Notes: a model not told the origin generated them from the letters alone. A stretch of DNA of 64,000 nucleotides from Mesorhizobium loti (GCA_014189435.1 CP050293.1:4593001-4657000), one strand, 5' to 3'; counted from the first letter of the stretch, positions 53,618 to 63,284 are shown. Program-made: numbers and translations.

Positions 53618-54976
53618 ATGGGCGGCACCGGCGTCATCGACCATTTCCTCGAGGTCTTCACCCGCTACATCGATAGCGGTTTCGGGTTGCTTAGCGGCGA
53701 AGTCGCCTTCATCGCCACCACCCTGATCGTCATCGACGTGACGCTGGCTGCACTCTTCTGGAGCTGGGGCGCCGGCGACGACATCATGGCTCGCCTGGTG
53801 AAGAAGACGCTGTTCGTCGGCGTCTTCGCCTACATCATCGGCAACTGGAACAACCTGGCACGCATCGTCTTCGAAAGCTTCGCCGGCCTGGGCTTAAAGG
53901 CCAGCGGCACCAGCTTCACCACGGCCGATCTCTTGCGCCCTGGCAGGGTCGCGCAAACCGGTCTCGACGCCGGCCGGCCGCTCTTGGAGTCGATCTCTGG
54001 TCTGATGGGCTACTGGTCGTTCTTCGAGAACTTCATCCAGATCGCCTGCATGTTCCTTGCCTGGGCGCTGGTGCTTCTCGCCTTCTTCATCCTCGCCATC
54101 CAGCTCTTCGTCACCCTCATCGAATTCAAGCTGACGACGCTCGCGGGCTTCGTGCTGATCCCCTTCGGCTTGTTCGGCAAATCGGCCTTCATGGCCGAAC
54201 GCGTACTCGGCAACGTCATCTCCTCCGGCATCAAGGTTTTGGTGCTTGCCGTCATCATCGGCATCGGTTCGACCCTCTTCTCAGAGTTCACATCCGGCTT
54301 CGACGGGGCAACCCCCACCATCGACGAAGCGATGGCGATCGTGCTTGCCGCGCTGTCGCTGCTTGGCCTCGGCATCTTCGGTCCTGGCATCGCCAGTGGT
54401 CTCGTTTCCGGCGGCCCGCAGCTCAGCGCCGGCGCGGCGGTCGGCACGGGCATGGCCGCGGGCGGCATGGTCGCGCTCGGCGCTGGCGCCGTCGGCGCCG
54501 CCGCCTCCGGTGGTGCTGCGCTGGCCGGTGGCGCCGCCGCCGCCGCTCGCGGCGGTGCTGCGATCGCTGGCGGCGCATCCACCGCCTACAGCCTTGGCGC
54601 AGCGGGCCAGTCCGGTGCGTCCGGTGTCGCGTCCGGCCTCGGCGGGGTCGCGCGTGCGGGCGGTAGCGCCGCGGTCTCACCACTGCGCCGCGCCGCCTCG
54701 CGGGCCGCGGAAAGCATGCGCTCCAGCTTCAATGCTGGCGGCAAGGCCGCCTTCGAGGCGACGGGCGGCACTTCCACCGCGGGCTCGATCGGCGGTGACG
54801 CGGCCGGTGACGCCGCTGCCGGTTTTCCAACCGCCGGCGCTCCGCCGGCCTGGGCCCAGCGGATGCGGCGCTCGCAGCACATGACCCATGCCGTGCAGGC
54901 CACGGCCCATGCCGTCCGCTCAGGCGACGCCCACGGCGGCGGCTCCTCCGTCAACCTCTCCGAAGGCGATCGCTGA
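53618..54976 (+). CDS. trbL: Conjugal transfer protein TrbL
   Basis: A 452-residue VirB6-type polytopic membrane protein, starting MGGTGVIDHFLEVFTRYIDS, with five or six membrane spans and the conserved LAGFVLIPFGLFGKSAFMAE. A long Ala/Gly-rich tail (about residues 270-440) is cytoplasmic or periplasmic and disordered. ATG 53618 lies four bases beyond the trbK-alt stop; the longer upstream frame is a shadow of trbK. It forms part of the inner channel. Confidence 0.9.
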   Translation: MGGTGVIDHFLEVFTRYIDSGFGLLSGEVAFIATTLIVIDVTLAALFWSWGAGDDIMARLVKKTLFVGVFAYIIGNWNNLARIVFESFAGLGLKASGTSFTTADLLRPGRVAQTGLDAGRPLLESISGLMGYWSFFENFIQIACMFLAWALVLLAFFILAIQLFVTLIEFKLTTLAGFVLIPFGLFGKSAFMAERVLGNVISSGIKVLVLAVIIGIGSTLFSEFTSGFDGATPTIDEAMAIVLAALSLLGLGIFGPGIASGLVSGGPQLSAGAAVGTGMAAGGMVALGAGAVGAAASGGAALAGGAAAAARGGAAIAGGASTAYSLGAAGQSGASGVASGLGGVARAGGSAAVSPLRRAASRAAESMRSSFNAGGKAAFEATGGTSTAGSIGGDAAGDAAAGFPTAGAPPAWAQRMRRSQHMTHAVQATAHAVRSGDAHGGGSSVNLSEGDR

Positions 54977-55659
54977 TGTTCAAACGACCAACCACTCATT
55001 ATGGAAAAGCCTCCGAGCCGGAGACGCCCTATCAGCGCGCCGCCCAGGCCTGGGATGAGCGTATCGGCGCCTCGCGTGTCCAGGCGAAGAACTGGCGGCT
55101 GATGGCGTTCGGCTCGCTGATCCTGTCGGCCGGGTTCGCCACCGCGCTCGTTGTGCAGTCAGCGCGGGGAACGATCGTGCCGTGGGTGGTGCAGGTCGAT
55201 CGGCTCGGCCAGGCGCAGGCCGTCGCGCCTGCCGTCACCGACTACCGGCCGACCGATCCGCAAATCGCTTTCCACCTCGCGCGGTTCATCGAACAGGTCC
55301 GCTCTATTCCGGCCGACGCCATCATCGTGCGCCAGAATTGGCTGCGCGCTTATGACTTCACGACCGATCGCGGCGCCATGGCCCTGAATGATTACGCTCG
55401 GTCGAACGACCCGTTTGCGAAGGTCGGCCGCCAGCAGATCGCGGTCGACGTCTCCAGTGTCATTCGCGCCTCACCCGACAGCTTCCGCGTCGCCTGGGTC
55501 GAGCGCTGCTATGAGAATGGCCAGCTCGCCGAGACCACGCGCTGGACAGCGATCCTGACGATCGTGGTGCAGATCCCGCGCAACGCCGATCGGCTCAGGG
55601 CAAATCCGCTCGGCATCTACGTCAACGCAATCAACTGGTCACGGGAGCTTGGGCAATGA
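54976..55659 (+). CDS. trbF: Conjugal transfer protein TrbF
   Basis: A 227-residue VirB8-type protein with a cytoplasmic N-terminus (NPYQRAAQAWDERIG-like region), one membrane span (LMAFGSLILSAGFATALVVQ), and a periplasmic NTF2-like domain containing PTDPQIAFHLARFIEQVRSI and TRWTAILTIVVQIP. It nucleates assembly of the channel. ATG 54976 overlaps the trbL stop, and trbG overlaps its end. Confidence 0.92.
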   Translation: MFKRPTTHYGKASEPETPYQRAAQAWDERIGASRVQAKNWRLMAFGSLILSAGFATALVVQSARGTIVPWVVQVDRLGQAQAVAPAVTDYRPTDPQIAFHLARFIEQVRSIPADAIIVRQNWLRAYDFTTDRGAMALNDYARSNDPFAKVGRQQIAVDVSSVIRASPDSFRVAWVERCYENGQLAETTRWTAILTIVVQIPRNADRLRANPLGIYVNAINWSRELGQ

Positions 55660-56705
55660 AGCCGTATTTCCGTAAAGCCGGAAACCCGGCTTCATACACA
55701 TCCGTAGTCTCGGCTTTCCGCAGAGCCGCATTTCCCATGGCCCTGCTGGCGACGACCGCGCTCGCAGGCTGCGCCACCACCAATCCGCCGCCGGAGATCT
55801 CTTATGACAACGCCGCTCCGGCCGTGCAGACCGTCGATCCGCCTGCACCCGTAACGGTAGTCGAACTGCCTCGGCCGCTGCCGCTGCCTGGCCAACTGCA
55901 GCGCGTCGAGCCATCCCGGCGCATACCGGAGCCGACCGATCCAACGGCGCGGGTGAACCAGGCCAATGCAGCCGCCCGCATCCAGCCGGTGCGCGACGGC
56001 TTCATCAACTCGATGCAAGTCTATCCGTTTACGCAAGGAGCGCTCTATCAGGTCTATACCGCCGTCGGACAGATCACGGACATCGCGTTGCAACCCGGCG
56101 AGCAGCTCGTCGGCTCAGGCCCCGTCGCCGCCGGCGACACGGTGCGCTGGATCATCGGTGATACCGAGAGCGGCTCGGGCGCGACCCGGCAGATCCATAT
56201 ACTCGTGAAGCCCACCCGCACCGATCTGATGACGAACCTCGTCATCAATACCAATCTGCGCACCTATCATATGGAACTGCGCTCGACCGAGCGGACGTAT
56301 ATGGCGTCTGTGTCCTGGCATTACCCACAGGACCAGCTCATCGCGCTGCGCCGGCAAAACGCCGAAGCGCAGGCCGCCCAGCCGGTGGCGAGCGGCGTCG
56401 ATCTTGCCAACGTCAACTTCCGCTACGCCATCGACGGCGACCGCGCGCCGTGGCGGCCGCTGCGCGCCTTTGACGATGGCCGCCAGGTCTTCATCGAATT
56501 CCCGCGCGGGATCAGTCAGGGCGAAATGCCGCCGCTGTTCGTCGTCGGACCGGAGGGCAATACCTCAGAGCTTGTGAACTACCGTGTTCGCGGCAATCAC
56601 ATGATCGTCGATCGGCTCTTCGCCGCGGCCGAACTGCGCTTCGGCTCCGGCGATCACCAGAAGCGCGTGCGCATTACCCGCACTGACGGGAGGCCCGCAT
56701 CGTGA
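55656..56705 (+). CDS. trbG: Conjugal transfer outer-membrane protein TrbG
   Basis: A 349-residue VirB9-type protein with a lipoprotein-type signal (MALLATTALAGC) from residue 28 and the beta-rich C-terminal domain IDGDRAPWRPLRAFDDGRQV. The first 27 residues, before the signal peptide, come from a palindromic stretch at 55658-55693. The true translation start could therefore be the internal ATG before ALLATTALAGC at about 55737, although ATG 55656 overlaps the trbF stop in the usual way. It forms the outer-membrane ring with TrbI. Confidence 0.88.
   Translation: MKPYFRKAGNPASYTSVVSAFRRAAFPMALLATTALAGCATTNPPPEISYDNAAPAVQTVDPPAPVTVVELPRPLPLPGQLQRVEPSRRIPEPTDPTARVNQANAAARIQPVRDGFINSMQVYPFTQGALYQVYTAVGQITDIALQPGEQLVGSGPVAAGDTVRWIIGDTESGSGATRQIHILVKPTRTDLMTNLVINTNLRTYHMELRSTERTYMASVSWHYPQDQLIALRRQNAEAQAAQPVASGVDLANVNFRYAIDGDRAPWRPLRAFDDGRQVFIEFPRGISQGEMPPLFVVGPEGNTSELVNYRVRGNHMIVDRLFAAAELRFGSGDHQKRVRITRTDGRPAS
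55658..55693. repeat. Nested palindrome at trbG start
   Basis: GAAGCC and GGCTTC form an outer stem and TTTCCG and CGGAAA an inner one. A further hairpin, CGGCT...AGCCG, follows at about 55713-55730. The whole stretch is read in frame within trbG. It resembles a palindromic repeat inserted near a gene start. It could also hide the first start codon. Confidence 0.6.
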
Positions 56706-57922
56706 GCGAGAATCCGCGCCGGAACGAGGAAGTGCCGGACGACGATACGCAGCCCCTGACCGGCGAGCCGATCGGGCCCGCGCCAATGCGTCTGCGCGCG
56801 GAACCGCCGCGCGTCACGCGGCTGTCGCGTAAGTTCCTCGCGGGTATCGGCCTCGTCGCCAGCGTCGGGCTCGGCGGCGCTCTCGTCTACGCGCTTCAGA
56901 CCCGCGATGGCGGACGCCCGAACGAGGAACTCTATTCAACGGAGAACCGCTCGACCGCCGACGGGCTCGCCGGCCTGCCGCGTGACTACAGCGGTGTACC
57001 TCGCCTTGGTCCGCCGCTCCCGGGAGACCTCGGCCGCGCGATCGTCGGCGCGCAGGAGCGCGGCCAACCCGTTCTGACGCCTGGCATCGCCACTCCCAAT
57101 CCGGGCATCAGTCCCGAAGAACAGCGCAGGCTGCAGGAGATCGAGACCGCCAGGACCAGCCGGCTATTTTCCGGCACCGAGATGCGCACTGGAGCGTCCG
57201 TTGCGGCGCCCGCTATCGCTCCGCCGCCAGCGCCCGACCTCGCGGGCCTTGGCCTCGCGCCTCCGCCCGCGACACCATCGGCGCAGGACCGCCAGACTGC
57301 CTTCCTCAACGCGGCCCCGGACCGCCGTACAGTCGCGGCCGATCGTGTCGTTGCGCCCGCATCTCCGAACATCCTGCAAGCAGGCGCGGTCATATCGGCC
57401 GCGCTGATCACCGGCATCAGGTCCGATCTGCCGGGCCAGATCACCGCGCAGGTGACCGAAAATATCTACGACAGTCCGACCGGCCATATCCTGCTCGTGC
57501 CGCAGGGCACGCGCATCATCGGCCAGTACGACAACAACGTCCAGTTCGGCCAAAGCCGCGTGCTACTCGTTTGGAATCGACTGATCTTCCCGAACGGCCG
57601 GTCGATCGTGCTCGAGCGCCAGCCCGGCGCGGATGCCGAGGGGTTTGCCGGCCTTCAGGACGGTGTCGACTATCACTGGTGGGATCTCGTCAAGGCGGCG
57701 GGGCTTTCCACGCTGCTTGGCGTTGGAGCAGAACTCGCCACGAACGATGACGATCGACTTATCCAGGCGATCCGAAGTGGCGGCCAGGATACCATCAATG
57801 ACGCCGGCCAGCAGATCGTCCGCCGTCAGCTTAATATTGCGCCGACGTTGACAATCCGTCCGGGCTTCCCTGTGCGCGTGATTGTCACCCGCGATCTAGT
57901 GCTCGAACCTTACGGAGGGTGA
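56702..57922 (+). CDS. trbI: Conjugal transfer protein TrbI
   Basis: A 406-residue VirB10-type protein that starts at GTG 56702, overlapping the trbG stop. A cytoplasmic N-terminus is followed by one span (LAGIGLVASVGLGGALVYAL), a Pro-rich linker, and the C-terminal VirB10 domain with SAALITGIRSDLPGQITAQV, GTRIIGQYDNNVQFGQSRVL and GFPVRVIVTRDLVLEP. It spans the envelope and couples channel opening to the ATPases. Confidence 0.92.
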   Translation: MSENPRRNEEVPDDDTQPLTGEPIGPAPMRLRAEPPRVTRLSRKFLAGIGLVASVGLGGALVYALQTRDGGRPNEELYSTENRSTADGLAGLPRDYSGVPRLGPPLPGDLGRAIVGAQERGQPVLTPGIATPNPGISPEEQRRLQEIETARTSRLFSGTEMRTGASVAAPAIAPPPAPDLAGLGLAPPPATPSAQDRQTAFLNAAPDRRTVAADRVVAPASPNILQAGAVISAALITGIRSDLPGQITAQVTENIYDSPTGHILLVPQGTRIIGQYDNNVQFGQSRVLLVWNRLIFPNGRSIVLERQPGADAEGFAGLQDGVDYHWWDLVKAAGLSTLLGVGAELATNDDDRLIQAIRSGGQDTINDAGQQIVRRQLNIAPTLTIRPGFPVRVIVTRDLVLEPYGG

Positions 57923-57923
57923 G

Positions 57924-58145
57924 ATGACCAAGCTTAAGCTCGGCACGATAGCCGACGACAAGCCGATCAAGGTGACGGTCGAGCTGCCCGGGCCGCTGCA
58001 CCGGGACCTCATTGCCTATGCCGAGATCCTTGCCCGCGAAACGGGGCAGCCGGTTGCCGAACCAGTTAAGCTGATCGCTCCTATGGTGCAGCGCTTCATC
58101 GCCACGGATCGCGGCTTCGCCAAGGCTCGAAGAAAATCCTTTTAA
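57924..58145 (+). CDS. DUF2274 domain-containing protein
   Basis: A 73-residue protein of the DUF2274 family: KLGTIADDKPIKVTVELPGP and LHRDLIAYAEILARETGQPV. It starts two bases after trbI and is the last gene of the trb operon, its usual place on these elements. The fold resembles small ribbon-helix-helix proteins. The role is unknown. Confidence 0.88.
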   Translation: MTKLKLGTIADDKPIKVTVELPGPLHRDLIAYAEILARETGQPVAEPVKLIAPMVQRFIATDRGFAKARRKSF

Positions 58146-58297
58146 TGCAAACCCAACATTCGACCGCGGCCGCTTTTTACTGCCTTCAGCGCCATTGGCA
58201 GGCCTTGCGGTAACGGTTGGTCGGCGCGCGGGTCGCGGACCGGCTCGCAGTGAGGTCGGGCCTCGCAGCGTCATCACCCCCCGCGGAGCTACGCCGC

Positions 58298-59230
58298 CTA
58301 CTCTGTTCCGAACTTCGTTTTTCGCAGTCGAGCTTCATGCTCGTGAGATCGAGTCAGTCCGAGCAGAAGCTTGAGAGCAGGATTCTGATTTGACACAGAC
58401 CATACCATGCTCGATGATACCGTTTCTTCGCGACCAACGACAGGGAGGAAGCAAACTCCCGAATACGTGATACCGAGCGTCGAGTTTGTGGTCAGTGTGA
58501 TTCCAAAACCCTTCGCAACCATATTGATCAAGTTCTCGCGGCCGACGCGCTGAACGGAGATCGTTGGGCGAAATCCCGGCTCGGATAACTGGCGCACGAT
58601 ATGGTCTTCGATCTCCGATCCTGCTGCATCAACGCTCACGAGGAAGGTTTGGTGCCTTAGATCATCCCAACTGACCGCGTCGAGAGTACAAAGCGCGTGA
58701 GCATCAGGGATCGCAGCATAAATTCTTTCCTGCCACAAAATTTCAGCCCGGCAACCGGGTAGTCTTGGATCGCCAGGCATGAAGGCGGCATCCAGTCGGC
58801 CGTTGAGCACAGCGCCGGAATTAACCTGCGCGGAAGCCTCGTCGAGCCTTATCTCGATCGCCGGAAACCGGCGATGGTAGCTACAAAGCAAATCCCCAAG
58901 ATAGCCACTCGCCAGAGAAGCCATCAATCCAATCCGTAACTCGCCAGAATGACCACGTCGCGCAAGCGCGAGTGCATCGACAGCTTCCCTTAAATATTCC
59001 GCTCCGATTGTGGCCTCTCGCAGGAAACGTTCCCCTTCGGAAGTAGGGCGAGCGCCAGATCCAGTTCGGTCGAACAATGAGATTCCGATGCGGCGCTCTA
59101 ATAGTTGGATGCGCCGGCTTACGGTAGACTGCGGGATATTGAGGACATCTGCGGTTCTTCGAAAGCTGCCATATTCCGCGACGAGAATCGCATATCGCAG
59201 ATAGCGCAGGTCCAGTGAGAGGTCGGGCAC
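58298..59230 (-). CDS. LysR-family transcriptional regulator
   Basis: A 310-residue LysR-type regulator: winged HTH at residues 1-65 (RYLRYAILVAEYGSFRRTAD, then STVSRRIQLLERRIGISLFD) and an effector domain opening ELRIGLMASLASGYLGDLLC. GTG 59230 is taken as the start, with TTG 59245 as an alternative and the frame open to 59374. It converges on the trb operon, a position often seen on mesorhizobial elements. It may control transfer or the neighbouring cargo. Confidence 0.87.
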   Translation of the reverse strand: MPDLSLDLRYLRYAILVAEYGSFRRTADVLNIPQSTVSRRIQLLERRIGISLFDRTGSGARPTSEGERFLREATIGAEYLREAVDALALARRGHSGELRIGLMASLASGYLGDLLCSYHRRFPAIEIRLDEASAQVNSGAVLNGRLDAAFMPGDPRLPGCRAEILWQERIYAAIPDAHALCTLDAVSWDDLRHQTFLVSVDAAGSEIEDHIVRQLSEPGFRPTISVQRVGRENLINMVAKGFGITLTTNSTLGITYSGVCFLPVVGREETVSSSMVWSVSNQNPALKLLLGLTRSHEHEARLRKTKFGTE

Positions 59231-59904
59231 GGTCGTTGCTTCCAAAACACGTTTTCGATCAGGGGGCGATCGCCCGCATCGCGAGTTACTGTGGGACTCG
59301 GTCGCCTCTAACCATTCCCGACCTAACTTCTCTCCCTGGGATTCATCGTTGGCGCGGTACGTCCGGCCTCGCACTCCGCAGCGCGTCCACTGGGCTATTT
59401 CACATGACTACCGAAACAACCGATGCCAGCCGGCGTCCTTGCGTCGTCCGATGCCCCCATACGTTCCAGGTCCCGATGCTTTGAAAAGCGCGGCCGCCAA
59501 GCCGCGGCTTTCCCATGTTGACTGCAGGCTGACACCGCAAGCGGGATCGGCGGCACCCACTTCGACCAAGGCACCCGCGCCACGGCACAGACGACGAGCT
59601 GTTGGCGTGCGAGCGGCAATGGTCCCACCCCGGCCGCCGGCTCGACCATGCGACAAAGGTCATTGACGTAGACCAAGACCGGCCCCTATTGGCGTCCGAT
59701 GACTCGACTTCCTGGTAGTTTCTAAGGCGCCCGCAAAAGGTACCTTAGTGGAGGCGACCGGAACGGAAGGTCTAGCCGTAGCGGGTGCGGCTGCTCGACG
59801 TCGTTAGCTTACTGTCCGTCAGTTAAGTGTCGGGGGTCAGCGGCGAGGTTATCCGCGGAGGTCCCGGAAATCGCTTGCAAGCTGCCCGCGAGGATGGAGA
59901 GAGA
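59231..59904. other. Stretch without a supported gene
   Basis: These 674 bases, between the LysR gene and the tautomerase gene, contain several short open frames on both strands in high-GC DNA, none with a recognisable domain or ribosome-binding site. Around 59395-59676 a minus-strand frame is protein-like at its start (VYVNDLCRMVEPAAGVGPLP), but no family is evident. It may be the decayed edge of the element. Confidence 0.4.
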
Positions 59905-60309
59905 TCAGCCGGGGTTAGATGCAGCCCATCTGCCATTCTGTGTTCGACCGCCATAGCCATAGGCATCGCCGTCCACGGCGTGGACGAGAACATAGCTCTC
60001 CTCATGCAGTTGCCCGAGTAGGTCCTGCATGCGTTTGAACGCCGCGTTCACGAAGGCCGTGGTGTCTGCTTTAACATTTGTGCCCGCAGTGATTTTGATG
60101 TCGAGCCAAAAGGCCGACAAGCCCGCGTCGGTGGGGTGCTCGCCCGCAACGAACCAGCTTTCTGGCTCGGCCGCCTCGACGAGCACGGCAGTGACCTTAG
60201 GATCTTTGCCAAGTAGCTGCGCGCCTAGTTCGGCTGCGAGGGTCGCAACGCGCCCACGGAGCTCAGGTTGGGACTTTGGCGTGACATAACGGACTGTGAT
60301 CATTGGCAT
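59905..60309 (-). CDS. Tautomerase-family protein
   Basis: A 134-residue tautomerase superfamily protein that starts MPMITVRYVTP. Removal of Met would expose the catalytic Pro. The spacing of conserved strands (KVTAVLVEAAEPESWFVAGE) is that of the 4-oxalocrotonate tautomerase-like fold in its longer form. ATG 60309 follows GGAGGCCTCCG. It is divergent from the LysR gene across an operator-like palindrome and is probably controlled by it. Confidence 0.82.
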   Translation of the reverse strand: MPMITVRYVTPKSQPELRGRVATLAAELGAQLLGKDPKVTAVLVEAAEPESWFVAGEHPTDAGLSAFWLDIKITAGTNVKADTTAFVNAAFKRMQDLLGQLHEESYVLVHAVDGDAYGYGGRTQNGRWAASNPG

Positions 60310-60369
60310 CGGAGGCCTCCTTCAATGTGAATGAGTGACTTCTGCCACTTGATCATCCCATCGTAAACG

Positions 60370-60394
60370 CTATGATTGGCTATAACAATCATAG
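60370..60394. promoter_or_regulatory. LysR operator palindrome
   Basis: CTATGATT (60370-60377) and AATCATAG (60387-60394) are perfect inverted arms with a 9-base spacer, in the divergent gap between the tautomerase and LysR genes. This matches the T-N11-A dyad of LysR-type binding sites. It is ten bases before the lysR ATG, so autorepression is likely. Confidence 0.7.
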
Positions 60395-60403
60395 TGAATC
60401 ACA

Positions 60404-61249
60404 ATGATGCTTGATCTTGAATCGGTTCGACTTTTTGTCCTTGTGGTCGACTTAGGCAGCCTCACCCGCGCTGCGGAAGCGGCCGGCACGGTGCAGCCTG
60501 TAGTGAGCCAAAGGCTGAAGGCCCTTGAGGCGGCACTCGGACGAAAGGTACTCGAACGCACTCCTCGTTTCGTGCGCCTGACACAGGACGGAGCCATCTT
60601 TTTACCCCGCGCCAGGGACTTACTGTCGGCGCATGATGAAGCCACGCGATTTAGCGATGAACCCGCGTTCCGCTTCGCGATCGGGCTTAGTGACCATGCT
60701 TTGGGTCTCGGCGCGGGACAGGTTCTACGAAAGATCCGAGCCACACTTCCTCTTAACGCTTCGATTGAGGTCCGGGTTGGGATCTCGCAGTCTGTACTGC
60801 AGCTGTTTGATGATGGTGAAGTGGATGTGGCCGTCTTGCGGCGTGAGCGTGGCGGCGTCGGGGGTGAGGTTCTGGGAACCGATCCGTTAGGATGGCGCGC
60901 CGCGGATGGCTGGACACTCTCGCCGGGTCAGTCAGTGCCACTTGCGCTTCTTGGTGCACCTTGTGGCGTCCGCGCCACCGCGATCAAGCAACTGGAAAGC
61001 GCGCAGATTTCGTGGCGCGAATCCTTCACCGGCGGGAGTTGCGCAGCCCTGCTCGCGGGTGTGCAGGCCGGCATCGGCGTGGCGCCGATGGGACGGATAG
61101 CGTCGGGAGGCCTTCCAGATATCGGTCCCGCCTGCGGGCTCCCGACGATGCCCGCCTCAGAGATTGTTCTGTACGCACGGGCGAGTTCGCCCAAGGCTAC
61201 ACCGGCGATCCGAGGGCTCGCCGGCGCGGTTCAATCCAGCTTGAAATGA
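60404..61249 (+). CDS. LysR-family transcriptional regulator
   Basis: A 281-residue LysR-type protein: HTH with LESVRLFVLVVDLGSLTRAA and PVVSQRLKALEAALGRKVLE, and effector domain from FRFAIGLSDHALGLGAGQVL. ATGs at 60404 and 60407 are both possible starts. Divergence from the tautomerase gene and the shared palindrome indicate that it regulates that gene and itself. The effector is unknown, perhaps an unsaturated or aromatic acid. Confidence 0.9.
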   Translation: MMLDLESVRLFVLVVDLGSLTRAAEAAGTVQPVVSQRLKALEAALGRKVLERTPRFVRLTQDGAIFLPRARDLLSAHDEATRFSDEPAFRFAIGLSDHALGLGAGQVLRKIRATLPLNASIEVRVGISQSVLQLFDDGEVDVAVLRRERGGVGGEVLGTDPLGWRAADGWTLSPGQSVPLALLGAPCGVRATAIKQLESAQISWRESFTGGSCAALLAGVQAGIGVAPMGRIASGGLPDIGPACGLPTMPASEIVLYARASSPKATPAIRGLAGAVQSSLK

Positions 61250-61379
61250 AACCTTCGAGTGACAATTGGACCGCTCCTTTGCCTAGTCGGGCGCCGTCGA
61301 TCCACGAGCCATCTTTTCTAGACAGTCCCGGTCGTCCCTGTCGACGACGGCCCGCTCCCTCGGAGGGTCGGTGACATCG

Positions 61380-62231
61380 TCAGTCGAATTGGCTGCTTCT
61401 ATATTCTTTGGGGGAACAACCGAACAGTCGACCAAAGTCCCGGGCGAGATGGGCCTGGTCAAAATAGCCTAAGTCGGAGGCGAGTTCGGCCAGTCGGAGA
61501 GGACTGCTTTCCGCCAAGAGCCGCGCAGCTTCCTGCAATCGGTATCGACGCAGTAGCCAAGTTGGCGAAACGCCAACATACTCATGAAAAAGGCGCTGCA
61601 TGGACCGAAGGGTCATGCCCGCCTCTTTTGCTAGCGCATCCGCTCGCCTGGGGCCTCCCTGCCGCCGAACCCTGGCGACAATTGAGCATACCTCGTCAAT
61701 AAGAGGATCTGGCATGGGAAGCCGCGGCATAAGCGTAGCTTCCGCCGCTTGCATCATATCTTCAAACGAAGCTTGGCATAACACCGCTTCCTCAACGCAG
61801 TGGTCAGGCTTACCAGTTAATGATTCAAGAGGCGCGGTCTTTCCCGTCATTTCTGCAACCGGGCCGTGAAGGAATGGGCGCAGCCCTCCCATCCGAAAGC
61901 GCAATCCTAGCGCCAGCCCATTTCCTCTAAGCAGTCGCCCGTGTTTCCCGCGCACAACGCCATAGAGAGCCGTTTCACCTGGGCAAATCAGCAAATGAGC
62001 GTTTGGGGACGGGAGAACATACTGTTCTTCAGGGGGCCGGTCCTCCAATCTCCATTCTATGATCCAGCAGTGATCGAAAAATGCGGCCAGCGTTGATGGG
62101 GGCGCCCGCCGCCGCACGTGTATGCGCCCCAAAGATCCTCGCGGGTCGATCACCCCCCGTGGCATCGCATGTTCGATGCGAGCGCTGTCGCGTTTTTCCA
62201 AGCCCATCATTTCCGCGTCATTTACGATCAC
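61380..62231 (-). CDS. AraC-family transcriptional regulator
   Basis: A 283-residue AraC-type protein with a DUF6597-like N-terminal sensing domain (AFFDHCWIIEWRLEDRPPEE) and C-terminal HTH motifs (LAKEAGMTLRSMQRLFHEYV and LAELASDLGYFDQAHLARDF). The exact start is uncertain: ATG 62231 is the longest, and tandem ATGs eight codons in are also possible. Its targets are unknown; the divergent GDPD gene is the nearest candidate. Confidence 0.85.
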   Translation of the reverse strand: MIVNDAEMMGLEKRDSARIEHAMPRGVIDPRGSLGRIHVRRRAPPSTLAAFFDHCWIIEWRLEDRPPEEQYVLPSPNAHLLICPGETALYGVVRGKHGRLLRGNGLALGLRFRMGGLRPFLHGPVAEMTGKTAPLESLTGKPDHCVEEAVLCQASFEDMMQAAEATLMPRLPMPDPLIDEVCSIVARVRRQGGPRRADALAKEAGMTLRSMQRLFHEYVGVSPTWLLRRYRLQEAARLLAESSPLRLAELASDLGYFDQAHLARDFGRLFGCSPKEYRSSQFD

Positions 62232-62272
62232 CGTGACCAGTTGCCGACACAGCTGGAGTCGGTATTCAAACG

Positions 62273-63284
62273 ATGAAATGGCTTTGTTCGATGGGGAAAT
62301 TATGGCGTGGAATCTCAGTTGCGGCTTTGCTCTTCGGGTCGGCTGTATTTTTCAACAATACGACGATGTTCTCACCTCGCTCTGAGGGGGAAACCGACGC
62401 TGCTTGCGCACCGGGGGATGTCACAGCAATTCGATCGAACAAACCTGCGCAACGACACTTGCACAGCCTCTCGTATGTTGCCCCCGACACACGGGTATTT
62501 GGAGAACACAATCCCATCGATGCGGGCTAGCTTTGAGGCAGGGGCAGACATCGTCGAACTGGATGTGCACCCAACAACCGACGGGAAGTTCGCTGTCTTT
62601 CATGACTGGACGCTGGACTGCCGCACGAACGGCCACGGGGTTACCAGAGAGCACTCAATGGCGGAAATGAGGGAATTGGACGTCGGATACGGATACACGG
62701 CAGACGCAGGCAAGACCTTTCCCTTTCGAGGGAAAGGAGTTGGCATGATGCCGTCGCTGGACGAAGTGCTTGCAACGTTTCCTCGCAAGAGATTCCTGAT
62801 AAACATCAAGAGCAATGATGCATCCGAGGGCGATCTGCTCTCTCAGGAACTTTCGCGCATTGCATCGGGCGATCTGGCAAGGCTTATGGTGTACGGTGGG
62901 GACAAGCCCATCGCCGCGCTGAGGCGCGCGCTCCCGGACATCAAAACGATGTCGCTTAGTTCACTAAAGGGATGCCTCATCCCCTATATTGCATATGGTT
63001 GGACTGGGGTTGTTCCTGCAGCTTGCAATAACATGGTCATCTTTGTACCCACAAATTTTGCAGGATGGCTGTGGGGTTGGCCTAACGTTTTTCTAAACAG
63101 GATGGCTTCGGCCAACAGCCTGGCCTTCTTGGTGGGACCTTATCACGGCGGAGAGTTTTCGACAGGCATTGATACTCGAGATCAGGTTCTCGCCTTGCCT
63201 GGGCATTACTCTGGTGGGGTGCTTACAAACGAACTAGAAGTTGTCGGTCCGGAGCTGAGGACAAGGCTCCAGTCGGCGCGTTGA
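62273..63284 (+). CDS. Glycerophosphodiester phosphodiesterase, frameshifted near N-terminus
   Basis: From ATG 62273 the frame encodes a membrane anchor or signal (LWRGISVAALLFGSAVFFNN). At a five-G run, 62386-62390, it is lost; removing one G joins it to GKPTLLAHRGMSQQ and the GDPD catalytic core. The metal-binding motif is AHRG, followed by ENTIPSMRASFEAGADIVELDVHPT-type spacing and the catalytic His in FHDWTLDCRT. The downstream frame alone, from GTG 62307 to 63284, would give a 325-residue protein lacking the anchor. It should hydrolyse glycerophosphodiesters at the cell envelope. The homopolymer site suggests a sequencing error. Confidence 0.75.
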
